From Acetobacteraceae bacterium H6797 (GTDB lineage Bacteria; Pseudomonadota; Alphaproteobacteria; Acetobacterales; Acetobacteraceae), in contig JADFCQ010000005.1 in assembly GCA_015223225.1 (NCBI GenBank), positions 372,001 through 436,000 of the forward strand: a DNA stretch of 64,000 nucleotides, given 5' to 3'. Shown in pieces: positions 42,683 to 51,238 of this stretch; positions within the stretch are counted from its first letter, which is position 1, and each line of letters opens with the position of its first letter. Under the pieces are notes generated by a model, which worked only from the letters and a program-made list of their open reading frames with translations, ran no database searches and was not told where the DNA came from. The translations under genes and the position numbers were made by a program.

Positions 42683-43622
42683 TGACCCGATCCTCGATCG
42701 AGGCCACCAGCCCCGCCGCCAGCGGCAGCGAGGGATTGGCATAGGCCGCGAGATTGGCCTTCCTGTTGCCCGCGGGCACGTCCTTCAGCACATGGTTCAT
42801 CGAGGGCAGCAGACGGAGCGGCGCATCGGGCCGCACGCCCTTGAGCAACAGCGCATCCTCCTGCGTCACCTGCAGATCCTGCCCGCCCTGGACGATCAGC
42901 GCCGGCGCCTTGCTGGCCGCGAAAAGCGCCACTGGGTCGAGCGCCATGGCGCTGATCAGGAAATCCTGGATGGCCGCGGCGAAGAGCGGCCGCAATGGCG
43001 CGGCGAGCCCATCCGCCGGCATACGCTCGCCCTTTTCGAGCCCGGCGATCATGCGCTCGGCCTCCGGCATCAGCGGCGCATTGGCCGGATTGGCCGCAAG
43101 CTGGGCGCGCAGGACGTCGCCGAGCCTGCGCCCGGACGTGGCGACGAGGATGAGCCCGCTCACCTCCACCCCCGCCTTGGTCGCCGCCAGCGCCACCAGC
43201 CCGCCCTCGCTATGGCCGAGCAGCCAGGGCGGGGTGAGATAGCTCTCGCGCCGGAGCGTGGCGATCCAGGCGGCGAGATCGTCGGCATAGTCCTCGATCG
43301 TCACCGCATCGGGGTCGGCCTGGGCCTCACGGCTGCCGAACATGCCGCGCTTGTCGATCCTGACGCTCGCCATGCCCCGCGCGGCCAGCCCCTGCGCCAG
43401 GAGCCGATAGGGCGCGGCGCGGATGCCCAGGCTGTTATTGCCATCGCGGTCGGTCGGCCCTGAACCGGGGATGATGAGCACGAGCGGCGCATCGGCCCAG
43501 GGCGTGAGCAGCGTGCCCTCGAGCCCGGAGGGCGTGCGCAAGACGCGCTCCACCGGCCCCTTGCCCGGCCCAGCGCCCATCAGCGGCACCGTGGCCGCGG
43601 CCAGAAACGTCCGCCTGCGCAA
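42654..43622 (-). CDS. Exported alpha/beta hydrolase
   Basis: A 322-residue hydrolase with a short signal-like N terminus (MRRRTFLAAATVPLMGAG). The domain shows PLVLIIPGSGPTDRDGNN (oxyanion region), VRIDKRGMFGS, nucleophile LLGHSEGGLVAL, QGGQDLQV (acid) and SMNHVLKD (histidine). The substrate is unknown; similar proteins are annotated as dienelactone hydrolase-like or acyl esterases. It begins 4 bp after cydC ends on the same strand, so it is probably the third gene of the cydDC transcript. Confidence 0.82.
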   Translation of the reverse strand: MRRRTFLAAATVPLMGAGPGKGPVERVLRTPSGLEGTLLTPWADAPLVLIIPGSGPTDRDGNNSLGIRAAPYRLLAQGLAARGMASVRIDKRGMFGSREAQADPDAVTIEDYADDLAAWIATLRRESYLTPPWLLGHSEGGLVALAATKAGVEVSGLILVATSGRRLGDVLRAQLAANPANAPLMPEAERMIAGLEKGERMPADGLAAPLRPLFAAAIQDFLISAMALDPVALFAASKAPALIVQGGQDLQVTQEDALLLKGVRPDAPLRLLPSMNHVLKDVPAGNRKANLAAYANPSLPLAAGLVASIEDRVITPPGPIRR

Positions 43623-43626
43623 GGCG

Positions 43627-45285
43627 TCACCCCATCGCCGCCATCGCCCGGCCCCCGATCAGCCGCAGGATGCGGGTCGGGTGCTCCACGCCGAGAAGGC
43701 GATGGGCGATGAGGATGACGCTTCGCCCGGCCGTCGCCGTGTCCAGCGTCTCGAGGAAGGCGCGTTCGGTTTCGTAATCCAGCCCTGCGCCCGGCTCGTC
43801 CAGAATCAGCACAGGGGCAGGCGAGAGCAGCGAGCGGGCCAGCGCCAGGCGACGCCCCTGGCCGCCGGAGAAGCGGCCGCCGCCCTCGCCGCAGCGCGTC
43901 TCAAGCCCCTCGGGCAGTTCGCGCACCATGGTCGCGATGCCCGCTGCCTCCAGCGCGCGCCAGAGGGCGGCGTCATCCGCCTCCGGCCGGGCAATGCGCA
44001 GATTGGCCGCGATACTGTCGTCGAAAAGCCGCGCGTCCTGCGTGAGGCAGGTAATGCGGGCGCGGACGGCATCCGCCGTCATCTCGGCCAGCGGCACCCC
44101 GCCCAGCGTGATGTTCCCACCCTGGGGGGCCGCGAATTTCAGGAGGATGGCCGCGAGGCTCGACTTGCCCGCGCCCGAGGGGCCGAGCAGCGCGATGCGT
44201 CCGCCCTCCGGCAGATCGAGATCCAGCCCGTCGAAGACCGGGGCGCGATCCTCGCCCCAGGCGAAGCGCAGGTCGCGAATGGCGATGGCATGGCCCTTGG
44301 GCTCGGCCGTGGCCGGCACGGCGGGTTCGGCGACCGGCGGCGGGCTGTCGGCCGCCTCGAAAAGCCGCCCGGCCGCCGCCCCGGCACCAGCCAGCGAGGC
44401 CCCAGCGCGCGGCAGCAGGGCCAGCGTCTCGCTCGCGGCCAGCACGAGGAAGAGCGCGAGCACGGCCAGGGCGATGCCGCCCTGCCCCGCCGCCATGGCC
44501 CAGCCGAGGGCGAGCAGCATCGCCGCCTGGGTGAGCAGCGAGCCCGCGGCGCCGGAAAGGGCGATGCGGCGCGTCAGCCGGCGCTGCGCCTTGGCGAGTT
44601 TGTCGGCCGCCTTTTCCATCGCGGCCATGGCGCGCGGTTCGGCATTGGCGGCCAGCGTATCCTCCAGCCCGATCAGCGGGTCGGCCACCGTGGCGCGCAG
44701 CGCGCCCTGGCGTTCGGCGATCTGGGAGGAGCGCCGCGCCGCGCCCTGGGCCAGCAGCACCGGCAGGGCCAGCGCCAGGGCCAGCGGCAGCACCACCAGC
44801 GCGGCCAGGCCCGGATCGACCTCGCCCAGCACGAGCAGAATGGCGATGACCGCCGCGAGCCCGCCGATACCGGGGGCGATGACGCGGAGATAGAGCCCGT
44901 CCAGCGCCTCCACATCGCCCACCAGCCGGCCCAGCAGATCGCCGGAGCGGCGCAGGCCGAGGCCGGAGGGCAGCGCGCTGGCGAGGCGGCGGAAGAACCA
45001 GACGCGGGTATCGGCCAGGGCCCGGAAGGTCGCCTCATGGGTCACGAGGCGTTCGAGATAGCGCGCGATGGGGCGCAGGACCACCAGCGGGCGCATCCAG
45101 CCCAGCGCCAGCGCCCCGCCGACGAGCAGGGTGCCGCTCGCCACGCCCATGGCCACCGCCCGGCCCGCCAGCGCCAGCAGCGCCATATCGGCCAGGACGG
45201 AGAGCACGCCGATCGCAAGGCCCAGCCAGAGCCAGCCCGCGCGGCTGCGCCAGAGACCCATGACGCGCTTCAGGTCATGCCACAT
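43627..45285 (-). CDS. cydC: Thiol reductant ABC exporter subunit CydC
   Basis: A 552-residue half-transporter: six membrane helices, then an ATPase domain with GPSGAGKSSLA, signature FSGGQGRRLALARSLL and VLILDEPGAGLD. With CydD it exports glutathione or cysteine to the periplasm, needed for assembly of cytochrome bd and c-type cytochromes. It follows cydD by 4 bp. No cydAB is in the window. Confidence 0.9.
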   Translation of the reverse strand: MWHDLKRVMGLWRSRAGWLWLGLAIGVLSVLADMALLALAGRAVAMGVASGTLLVGGALALGWMRPLVVLRPIARYLERLVTHEATFRALADTRVWFFRRLASALPSGLGLRRSGDLLGRLVGDVEALDGLYLRVIAPGIGGLAAVIAILLVLGEVDPGLAALVVLPLALALALPVLLAQGAARRSSQIAERQGALRATVADPLIGLEDTLAANAEPRAMAAMEKAADKLAKAQRRLTRRIALSGAAGSLLTQAAMLLALGWAMAAGQGGIALAVLALFLVLAASETLALLPRAGASLAGAGAAAGRLFEAADSPPPVAEPAVPATAEPKGHAIAIRDLRFAWGEDRAPVFDGLDLDLPEGGRIALLGPSGAGKSSLAAILLKFAAPQGGNITLGGVPLAEMTADAVRARITCLTQDARLFDDSIAANLRIARPEADDAALWRALEAAGIATMVRELPEGLETRCGEGGGRFSGGQGRRLALARSLLSPAPVLILDEPGAGLDYETERAFLETLDTATAGRSVILIAHRLLGVEHPTRILRLIGGRAMAAMG

Positions 45286-45289
45286 CGGC

Positions 45290-46990
45290 CTAGTTCCCCG
45301 CCATGCGGGCGGTCGCGTTCACGCGGCCGGCCTCGATCTCGATCTGCTTCGCCCCCTGGCGGAGAAAGCTCTGCGTCAGATGGCGCGAATGGGTGGCGAT
45401 GATCGCCGTGCGGCCGACGCAGAGGCGGCGCAGGCTCTCGGTCAGTTCCATCTCGGTCTGCGGGTCCAGATGCGCGGTCGGTTCGTCCAGCAGCACCAGG
45501 GGCGCATCGCGCAGGAAGGCGCGGGCCACGGCCACGCGCTGCGCCTGGCCGCCGGAAATGCCCCAGCCGCCCTCCCCCAGCAGCGTATCGAGCCCCTTGG
45601 GCAGGTCCTGGGCGAAATTGGTCACGCGGGCGGCCTTGGCCGCCGCCTCCACCTCGGCATCCGAGGCCTCGGGGCGGGCGAAGCGGATATTCTCGCGCAG
45701 GCTGGCGCGGAAGAGATGCGCCTTCTGCCCGACATAGGCCGAAAGCCGCCGTAACTCCGCCGGCGCGAGCGACATGGCATCGCGGCCATTGAAGGAGACG
45801 CGGCCCGCATCGGGGCGGCGGAAGCCCATCAGCAGGCGCAGCACGCTGCTCTTGCCCGCGCCGGAAGGGCCGGTCATCAGCAGCGTCTCGCCCGGCATGA
45901 CGCGGAAATTCACGCCCTCCAGCGCGAGGGGGCGGGCCGGGTCATAGCGCAGGCTGACATCCTGGAAGGTGACGACCAGCTTGGGCGGCATCTCCTCCAA
46001 CAGCAGGCCCTTCTCTGGCTCGCCCGCCAGCAGCGGGGCCAGTTCGACGGCCGCGCCCTTGGCGGAAAGCTGCTCATGATAAGCGGCGGAGAAGGCGCGG
46101 AGCGGGGCGAAGAAGGCCGGCACCGCGAGGATGATGAAAATCGCCGCGACCGGCATCGGATGGCCGCCATGGAGCAGCGAGGCGCCGTGGCGCCAGGCGA
46201 GGCAGGCCAGCACGGCGGCGGCGATGGCCTCCATCGCGCCCGTGGAGAGGAAGGCCACGCGCAGCACCCGCATGGTGCGCTGGCGCAGCTCGCTCGCGGC
46301 CTTGCCGAGGGAGGCGGCCTCGGCCTCCTCCCGACGGAAGAGCACCAGCATCGGCAGGCCCCGCACACGGTCGAGGAAGCGACCCGAGAGCCGGCCCAGC
46401 GCCTCGAACTGGCGGCGGCTGGCCTGGGCGGCGCCGATGCCCGTCACGGCCATGGCGACCGGCACCATGACCCAGGCGACGGCCAGGATGGCGCCGCTCA
46501 GCGGGTCCATGAAGCCGATGATGAGCGCGATGCCGAGCGGGCCCAGCACGGCCAGGATGGCGGCGGGCATCCAGCGGGCGAAATAGCCGTCCATCGCCTC
46601 CACCTGATCTACCGCGAGCGCGAGGCGCGTGCCGACGGGGCGATCGTCATCCATGCCCGTCTCGAGCAGCCGGCCGAAGACCCGGCGCCGCAGCGCGGCG
46701 CGGGCGGCGGCACCGGCGGCATGCTGCGCGCCCTCCTGCGCCACGCCGAGCGCGGCGCCCAGGATCGCGAAGGAGCCGGCCGCGGCGAGCAGGCCCCATC
46801 CGGCCTGGCCCGCGCCGAGCAGGCTGGCGAGGATGCGGGCCAGCATCCAGGCGAAGACGAGGCCGCAGCCGATGCGGCCCAGCCCGAGAAGCACGGGAAG
46901 GAAAATGCGGGAGCGATGGGCGCGAACCGCACCGGCCAGCAGGGCGCGTGCGGCCTTCGCCTGAGCCTTGTCGGCAGGAGAGGAGGCCAT
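45290..46990 (-). CDS. cydD: Thiol reductant ABC exporter subunit CydD
   Basis: A 566-residue half-transporter: an N-terminal membrane domain with six helices, and an ATPase with TGPSGAGKSSVLR, the ISGGQAQRVAVARAFL signature and VLLDEPTAHLDPQTE. It is the partner of CydC, forming a heterodimer in the inner membrane. First gene of the cydD-cydC-hydrolase group, divergent from the deacetylase gene at 47099. Confidence 0.9.
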   Translation of the reverse strand: MASSPADKAQAKAARALLAGAVRAHRSRIFLPVLLGLGRIGCGLVFAWMLARILASLLGAGQAGWGLLAAAGSFAILGAALGVAQEGAQHAAGAAARAALRRRVFGRLLETGMDDDRPVGTRLALAVDQVEAMDGYFARWMPAAILAVLGPLGIALIIGFMDPLSGAILAVAWVMVPVAMAVTGIGAAQASRRQFEALGRLSGRFLDRVRGLPMLVLFRREEAEAASLGKAASELRQRTMRVLRVAFLSTGAMEAIAAAVLACLAWRHGASLLHGGHPMPVAAIFIILAVPAFFAPLRAFSAAYHEQLSAKGAAVELAPLLAGEPEKGLLLEEMPPKLVVTFQDVSLRYDPARPLALEGVNFRVMPGETLLMTGPSGAGKSSVLRLLMGFRRPDAGRVSFNGRDAMSLAPAELRRLSAYVGQKAHLFRASLRENIRFARPEASDAEVEAAAKAARVTNFAQDLPKGLDTLLGEGGWGISGGQAQRVAVARAFLRDAPLVLLDEPTAHLDPQTEMELTESLRRLCVGRTAIIATHSRHLTQSFLRQGAKQIEIEAGRVNATARMAGN

Positions 46991-47098
46991 GGCTGCGCTT
47001 TACGCCATCGGGCGCCTTTCGGCCACCGCCCTTCGCCCCGCTGGACGCATCCCAGCCCCCGCCTATGCTGGCGCTGAGCGAAGAGAGACGGAGGCCCG

Positions 47099-48001
47099 AT
47101 GCTGCCGACCCATGGGCGCTATGCCTATCACCCCTGGCCCTCGCGGCCGGCCTATGCCTGGCCCAATGGCGCAAAACTCGCCGTCTATCTGGGGGTGAAC
47201 CTGGAGCATTTCGCCTTTGGCGAAGGGCTCGGCGCCGAACTGGCCCCTGGCGCCGCCAGCGGCGTCGGCCCCTATCCCGACGTGCTGAATTTCGCCTGGC
47301 GGGACTATGGCAACCGCGTCGGCGGCTGGCGGCTGATCGAGTTGCTGGACGAATTGTCCATGCCCGCCACGGTGCTGCTCAACAGCGCGATGTATGATTA
47401 TGCGCCGGAACTCGTCGCCGCCCATCGCGCAAGGGGCGACGAGATGGCCGGGCATGGGCGGACCAATAGCGAGCGCCAGTCCCTCTTCCACGAGGCCGAC
47501 GAGGCGCTGCTCATCGCCGAGGCCACCGCCGCCATGGTGGCGCAGGAAGGCCAGGCGCCTCGCGGCTGGCTCTCGCCCTGGATCGCGGAGAGCCGGGTGA
47601 CGCCGGATCTGCTGGTCGAGGCAGGCTATCGCTACACGCTCAACTGGTGCGCCGACGACCAGCCCATCTGGATGCAGACCCGGGCCGGCAAGCTGCTCGC
47701 CATCCCCTACCCGCAGGAGGTGAACGACATTCCCTCCATCGCGGCGCGGAAGGACGGCGCCGCGCAATTCGCGGAGATGATCGTCGACGATTTCGAGGAG
47801 CGCCTGCGCCAGTGCCGCGATGGCAAGCCCCAGGTCATGGGCATCGCGCTGCACCCCTATATCGTCGGCCAGCCCTACCGGATGCGGGCGCTGCGCCGGG
47901 CGCTGGCCAGGATCGCGGCGGCGCGGGACGAGGTCTGGATCACCACGGCGGGCGCGATTTTCGACCACGTCACCAGCCTGCCCGAGGAGGTGGTGCCCTA
48001 A
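47099..48001 (+). CDS. Polysaccharide deacetylase-family protein (PuuE allantoinase-like)
   Basis: A 300-residue NodB-fold protein of the PuuE-like branch: KLAVYLGVNLEHF at the N terminus, GGWRLIELLDELSMPATVLLNS, the metal-site region EMAGHGRTNSE, GWLSPW, and LHPYIVGQPYRMRALRRAL near the end. Members include metal-independent allantoinase and peptidoglycan or N-acyl deacetylases. The usual SHGxxH of PuuE reads GHGRTNSE here, so a shift of substrate is likely. It could take part in N-heterocycle breakdown with the ring-opening hydrolase at 41603, which is inference. Confidence 0.82.
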   Translation: MLPTHGRYAYHPWPSRPAYAWPNGAKLAVYLGVNLEHFAFGEGLGAELAPGAASGVGPYPDVLNFAWRDYGNRVGGWRLIELLDELSMPATVLLNSAMYDYAPELVAAHRARGDEMAGHGRTNSERQSLFHEADEALLIAEATAAMVAQEGQAPRGWLSPWIAESRVTPDLLVEAGYRYTLNWCADDQPIWMQTRAGKLLAIPYPQEVNDIPSIAARKDGAAQFAEMIVDDFEERLRQCRDGKPQVMGIALHPYIVGQPYRMRALRRALARIAAARDEVWITTAGAIFDHVTSLPEEVVP

Positions 48002-48004
48002 ACG

Positions 48005-48033
48005 AAAAAGGGCCGCTCCCTGCGGAGCGGCCC
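48005..48033 (-). terminator. Rho-independent terminator of the TIGR02300 gene
   Basis: A 10-bp stem GGGCCGCTCC / GGAGCGGCCC with a CTGC loop. On the minus strand it is followed by a five-T tract; on the plus strand it may also stop the deacetylase transcript. Confidence 0.85.
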
Positions 48034-48057
48034 TGATCCTATCGCGGAGAGAAAGGC

Positions 48058-48375
48058 TCAGCCTTCCTCGTCGCGCTCGGTGCTGACTTCGATTTCCTCG
48101 CCGATGGCCTCATCGGTGTCGTCATCCAGCTCCTCGGCGTCGTCGATCGCGTCATCCGCGTCTTCGACCTCCAGATCCAGATCCTCGGCATCGGCCTCCG
48201 GCGCCACGGCACGCTTCTTCAGCTTCTCGTCCGGCGCGGCACGGCGCAGGCGCGGCTGTTCGGCCGGCTGCTCGGTACCGCATTTCGGGCAGACCGCCGG
48301 CGTGCGCGTCAGGTCATAGAATTTGGCACCGCAGGCGACGCAGGTGCGCTTGAGGCCCAGTTCGGGTTTGGCCAT
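48058..48375 (-). CDS. TIGR02300 / FYDLN-acid domain protein
   Basis: A 105-residue protein. The N terminus is a zinc ribbon (C12/C15 in CVACG and C29/C32 in CPKCG) around the defining AKFYDL motif. The rest is very acidic (long Asp/Glu runs) and probably disordered. The family is typical of alphaproteobacteria and of unknown function. In many relatives it lies head to head with aroA-cmk; here it is head to head with a half-length AroA-like gene. Confidence 0.88.
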   Translation of the reverse strand: MAKPELGLKRTCVACGAKFYDLTRTPAVCPKCGTEQPAEQPRLRRAAPDEKLKKRAVAPEADAEDLDLEVEDADDAIDDAEELDDDTDEAIGEEIEVSTERDEEG

Positions 48376-48487
48376 GCGGGGATACCCTTGCTTCTGTTCC
48401 GGCGGGAGCGTAGGGGCGGCCCGGCCGCAGTCAATTCAGGCCGGGCGCATTGCCAGAGTGCATGCCCCATGTCAAACGCCGAGCGCC

Positions 48488-49201
48488 ATGAATCAGCCAT
48501 CCATGATGCCGATCCCTGGCCCCGGCCAGGCCGGGGGCAGCAAGAGCGGGCCCGCCGAACTGCCCGGCGGCGGCGCCATGGGGCGTTTCTGCCTGGCGCT
48601 GGCCGCCCTGGCCGTGGGCGAAAGCCGCATCGAGAATCTTCCGCCCGACTCCGAAACGCTTCGCCTCGCCGCCGCGCTCGAGGCCCTGGGAGCCCGCCTT
48701 GCCTCGCCCTCGCCCGGGCTCTGGCGGGTGCATGGCGCGGGCATCGGCGGGCTTGGCGAGCCCCCCGCGCCGCTCGATATGGGCACGGATGAGCAGGGCT
48801 TTGCCCTCGTCGCCGCCCTTCTCGCGGCCCGCGAAGGCTTCGGCGTGGTCACGGCCGAACTGCCGGGCGAGCGCCCCGGCCTGCGCGATGCCATGGCCCT
48901 GCTAGGCGCCCGCACGCAGGCTCCGGCGGGCAGGGCCTCGCCGCTGGCCATCGCCGGTGCGCGCGATCCCCGGCCGCTCGACATGCCGGTCGCGGCGGAG
49001 GACGCACCGCCGCTCCAGGCCGCGATCCTCATGGCCCTCGGCGCGCGCGGCCAGAGCCGTTTCAGCGGGCAGTTCGCCTTGGCGGAGGGCCTCGGGCCCT
49101 GCCTGACACTCTTCGGCATCACCTGGAACCGGACCGAGTCGCATCTCGCGATCGAGGGCCAGCCAGAGCTTGGGCCTGTGCATTTGCGTCTCACTCGCTG
49201 A
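48488..49201 (+). CDS. Half-length, EPSP-synthase-like protein (probable degenerate aroA)
   Basis: A 237-residue protein resembling only the N-terminal part of AroA (~440 residues). LALAALAVGESRIENL, ALEALGARL, WRVHGAGIGGLGEP, LDMGT and a late LQAAILMALGARG align with AroA order. Active-site motifs are gone: PGDKSISHRA reads PGGGAMGRFC, the NSGT/NAGT loop reads MGTDEQG, and the R-x-RRP loop is reduced to GERPGLRD. The second half is missing, yet the frame is intact to a clean stop. EPSP synthase activity is not credible. It may be decaying or re-used as a binding protein. Position between TIGR02300 and cmk is the expected aroA place. Confidence 0.7.
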   Translation: MNQPSMMPIPGPGQAGGSKSGPAELPGGGAMGRFCLALAALAVGESRIENLPPDSETLRLAAALEALGARLASPSPGLWRVHGAGIGGLGEPPAPLDMGTDEQGFALVAALLAAREGFGVVTAELPGERPGLRDAMALLGARTQAPAGRASPLAIAGARDPRPLDMPVAAEDAPPLQAAILMALGARGQSRFSGQFALAEGLGPCLTLFGITWNRTESHLAIEGQPELGPVHLRLTR

Positions 49202-49307
49202 GGAATCGCGCCCGCCCTCCGGTTTCCCGGTTGGCGGGGTGGGGCGAGGCATGGCATCACGGGCGCGTCATTCGGCTTTCACTATCCGCCGACAGGGAGC
49301 GAGGCGC

Positions 49308-49952
49308 ATGCCGCATATCATCGCCGTCGATGGGCCGGCCGCGGCCGGTAAGGGCACGCTCGCGAGGCGCCTCGCCGCGGCACTCGACCTACCGTATCTC
49401 GATACCGGCCTGCTCTATCGCGCCGTCGGCCGCCTTGTGCTCGACGAAGGCGCGGACCCGGCCGATGCCGCCATTGCCGAAAGCTGCGCCCGCCGCCTCC
49501 AGCCGAGCGACCTGGATCGGGCCGACCTGCGCGGCCCCGCAGCCGACCATGCCGCCAGCAACGTCGCGGCCGTGCCCGGCGTGCGTGCCGCCCTGCTCGA
49601 TTTCCAGCGCGATTTCGGCCGCCGCCATGGCGCCGTGCTCGACGGGCGGGATATCGGCACCGTCGTCTTCCCAAATGCGCCGGTGAAGCTCTTCATCACC
49701 GCCACGCCCCGGGCCCGGGCCGAGCGCCGCTGGCGCGAGCTGCTGGCCAAGGACCCTTCCGCGACGCTTGAGGCCGTGGAGAGCGAGATGGCCGCTCGCG
49801 ACGCCCGGGACGCCGCCCGCAGCACCGCGCCCATGCTACCCGCCGCCGATGCCGTTTTGCTCGACACGACCGGGCTCGATGCCGAGGCCGCCTTCCAGCG
49901 GGCCCTGTCCATCGTGCGCGAGCGCCTGGGGCTCGCCGCCACCCCCGCCTGA
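49308..49952 (+). CDS. cmk: Cytidylate kinase
   Basis: A 214-residue CMP/dCMP kinase: P-loop VDGPAAAGKGTLARRLA, the YLDTGLLYRAVG substrate motif, RDFGRRHGAVLDGRDIGTVVFP, and the lid ATPRARAERRW. It phosphorylates CMP with ATP in pyrimidine salvage. The start at 49308 follows GGGAGC. It lies 106 bp after the AroA-like gene. The rpsA gene that often follows cmk is absent here. Confidence 0.93.
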   Translation: MPHIIAVDGPAAAGKGTLARRLAAALDLPYLDTGLLYRAVGRLVLDEGADPADAAIAESCARRLQPSDLDRADLRGPAADHAASNVAAVPGVRAALLDFQRDFGRRHGAVLDGRDIGTVVFPNAPVKLFITATPRARAERRWRELLAKDPSATLEAVESEMAARDARDAARSTAPMLPAADAVLLDTTGLDAEAAFQRALSIVRERLGLAATPA

Positions 49953-49965
49953 CACGGCAGGATAC

Positions 49966-49981
49966 ATGACGCTCACGTCAT
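49966..49981. promoter_or_regulatory. Short inverted repeat upstream of the small lipoprotein
   Basis: ATGACG and CGTCAT flank four bases, 72 bp before the lipoprotein start. A possible operator; no regulator is suggested. Confidence 0.3.
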
Positions 49982-50053
49982 TCTTTCGCCATGGGATGGA
50001 CATGAGCTGAGCGCATTCGGGGTCCAGCCTCCCCATAGTCGGAGGCAACCCCC

Positions 50054-50326
50054 ATGCACCGTTTTACGAAGCGATTTCTCCCCGTCCTGGCCCTTTCAGG
50101 GGCCCTCCTCACCGCTGCCTGCCAGAACCCTGACGGCAGCACGGATTGGGGCAGCACCCTGGCCCTGGGCGCAGGCGTCGGCCTGGCGGCCGGCCTGATC
50201 GCCGGTTCGGCGAATGATGACGGTTATCGCCGCAACCACTATCGCCGCCCGCCGCCGCGCCATTACGGCCATCGCGGCTATTACGCGGATCGCGGCTATT
50301 ACGGCCGCCCCTATCGCGGCTGGTAG
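50054..50326 (+). CDS. Small lipoprotein with glycine zipper and Arg/Tyr/Gly-rich tail
   Basis: A 90-residue protein. The signal ends at a slightly atypical lipobox (LLTAAC, Cys23). A short glycine-zipper segment (LGAGVGLAAGLIAGS) follows, then a tail rich in Arg, His, Tyr and Gly (HYRRPPPRHYGHRGYY). Family unknown. The tail could bind nucleic acid, LPS phosphate or metal by its basic and aromatic content, which is speculation. A GGAGG ribosome site precedes the ATG. Confidence 0.75.
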   Translation: MHRFTKRFLPVLALSGALLTAACQNPDGSTDWGSTLALGAGVGLAAGLIAGSANDDGYRRNHYRRPPPRHYGHRGYYADRGYYGRPYRGW

Positions 50327-50332
50327 CCCGCT

Positions 50333-51190
50333 CTAGCCCAGCTCGAAGCTCGCGATGCCATATTGGTGCTCGAGCGCGAGCGTGGGCGGGGCGCCGAGAT
50401 ACATCCGCGCCGTCTCGAAGACGATCCGCATCCCCGCTTCCTCGGCCATGGCGACCGCATCGCCATGCGAGAGGGAGAGATCGATCGAGACCTGCCCATC
50501 GGCATGGCCCAGCAGGGCCGAAAAGACCGCCCGCGCGGCCTGCCCGTCCTTGGCGATGAGCGGGCCGATGCGCCAACCCGCATGCGCCGGCCGGATCGTA
50601 CCGAAGGCCCGCAGCCCCGTCTCGTCGCGGCACGCAAGCGAAACGGCGCCCTCCGCCTCCAGCCAAGCCCGCAGAAAGGCCGCGCGACGGACGGGAAAGG
50701 CCGTGGCGTCCAGTTCCAACAGTTCGTCGAACAGCATCTCGCTGGCCAGGGAAAGCTCCAGATCCGGCGTCCGGGCGCCCAGCGCCTGCGGCTGGGCATC
50801 GCCGCAGAAGCGCGCATTTTTCCAGGCGAGGGAGAAGCCGGATTTCGCGTAATTCGCCTGCTGCGCCACCACCCCGTCGAGGCCGATCACGCAGCCATCG
50901 AGGCGCGCAATGGCCTCCTTCCACAAGGCCATGCCGAAGCCCTGGCCACGCAGTGCCGAGCGAATGATGTAGAAGCCGATGAAGCCGAAGCCAGGCCCAT
51001 GCTTCACCGCCGAGATGCAGCCGATGGGCACATCGGCCAGTTCGGCGATGAGGAAGCCCTGCGGATCGGTCGCGAAATACGCGGCGGCATCGGCAAGGCC
51101 AGGGTTCCAGCCTTCCTCGGCCGCCCATTCGCCCATCATCCGCACCTCATCGAGGCTCGCGGGGCGAATCACCGCTTCAGGCCTGATCAC
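50333..51190 (-). CDS. GNAT acetyltransferase with two GNAT-like domains
   Basis: A 285-residue protein. The N-terminal GNAT domain shows FLIAELADVPIGCISAVKHG, FIGFYIIRSALRGQGFGMALW (acetyl-CoA loop RGQGFG) and ANYAKSGF. The C-terminal half resembles the second domain of YitH/acetyltransferase_18-type proteins (LLELDATAFPVRRAAFLRAWL, GTIRPAHAGWRIGPLIA). Substrate unknown. It is followed on the same strand by nothing close; its start lies 48 bp before the hutF stop. Confidence 0.85.
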   Translation of the reverse strand: MIRPEAVIRPASLDEVRMMGEWAAEEGWNPGLADAAAYFATDPQGFLIAELADVPIGCISAVKHGPGFGFIGFYIIRSALRGQGFGMALWKEAIARLDGCVIGLDGVVAQQANYAKSGFSLAWKNARFCGDAQPQALGARTPDLELSLASEMLFDELLELDATAFPVRRAAFLRAWLEAEGAVSLACRDETGLRAFGTIRPAHAGWRIGPLIAKDGQAARAVFSALLGHADGQVSIDLSLSHGDAVAMAEEAGMRIVFETARMYLGAPPTLALEHQYGIASFELG

Positions 51191-51238
51191 GCGCTAAACC
51201 CCTCCTCTATCGCGCAAGCCTGAGCACGCTTTCGCGGA

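Noticed and set aside
48001..48035. Terminator assigned to the deacetylase gene alone
   Set aside because: The T tract follows the stem only on the minus strand, so it is assigned to the TIGR02300 gene; plus-strand use is only possible.
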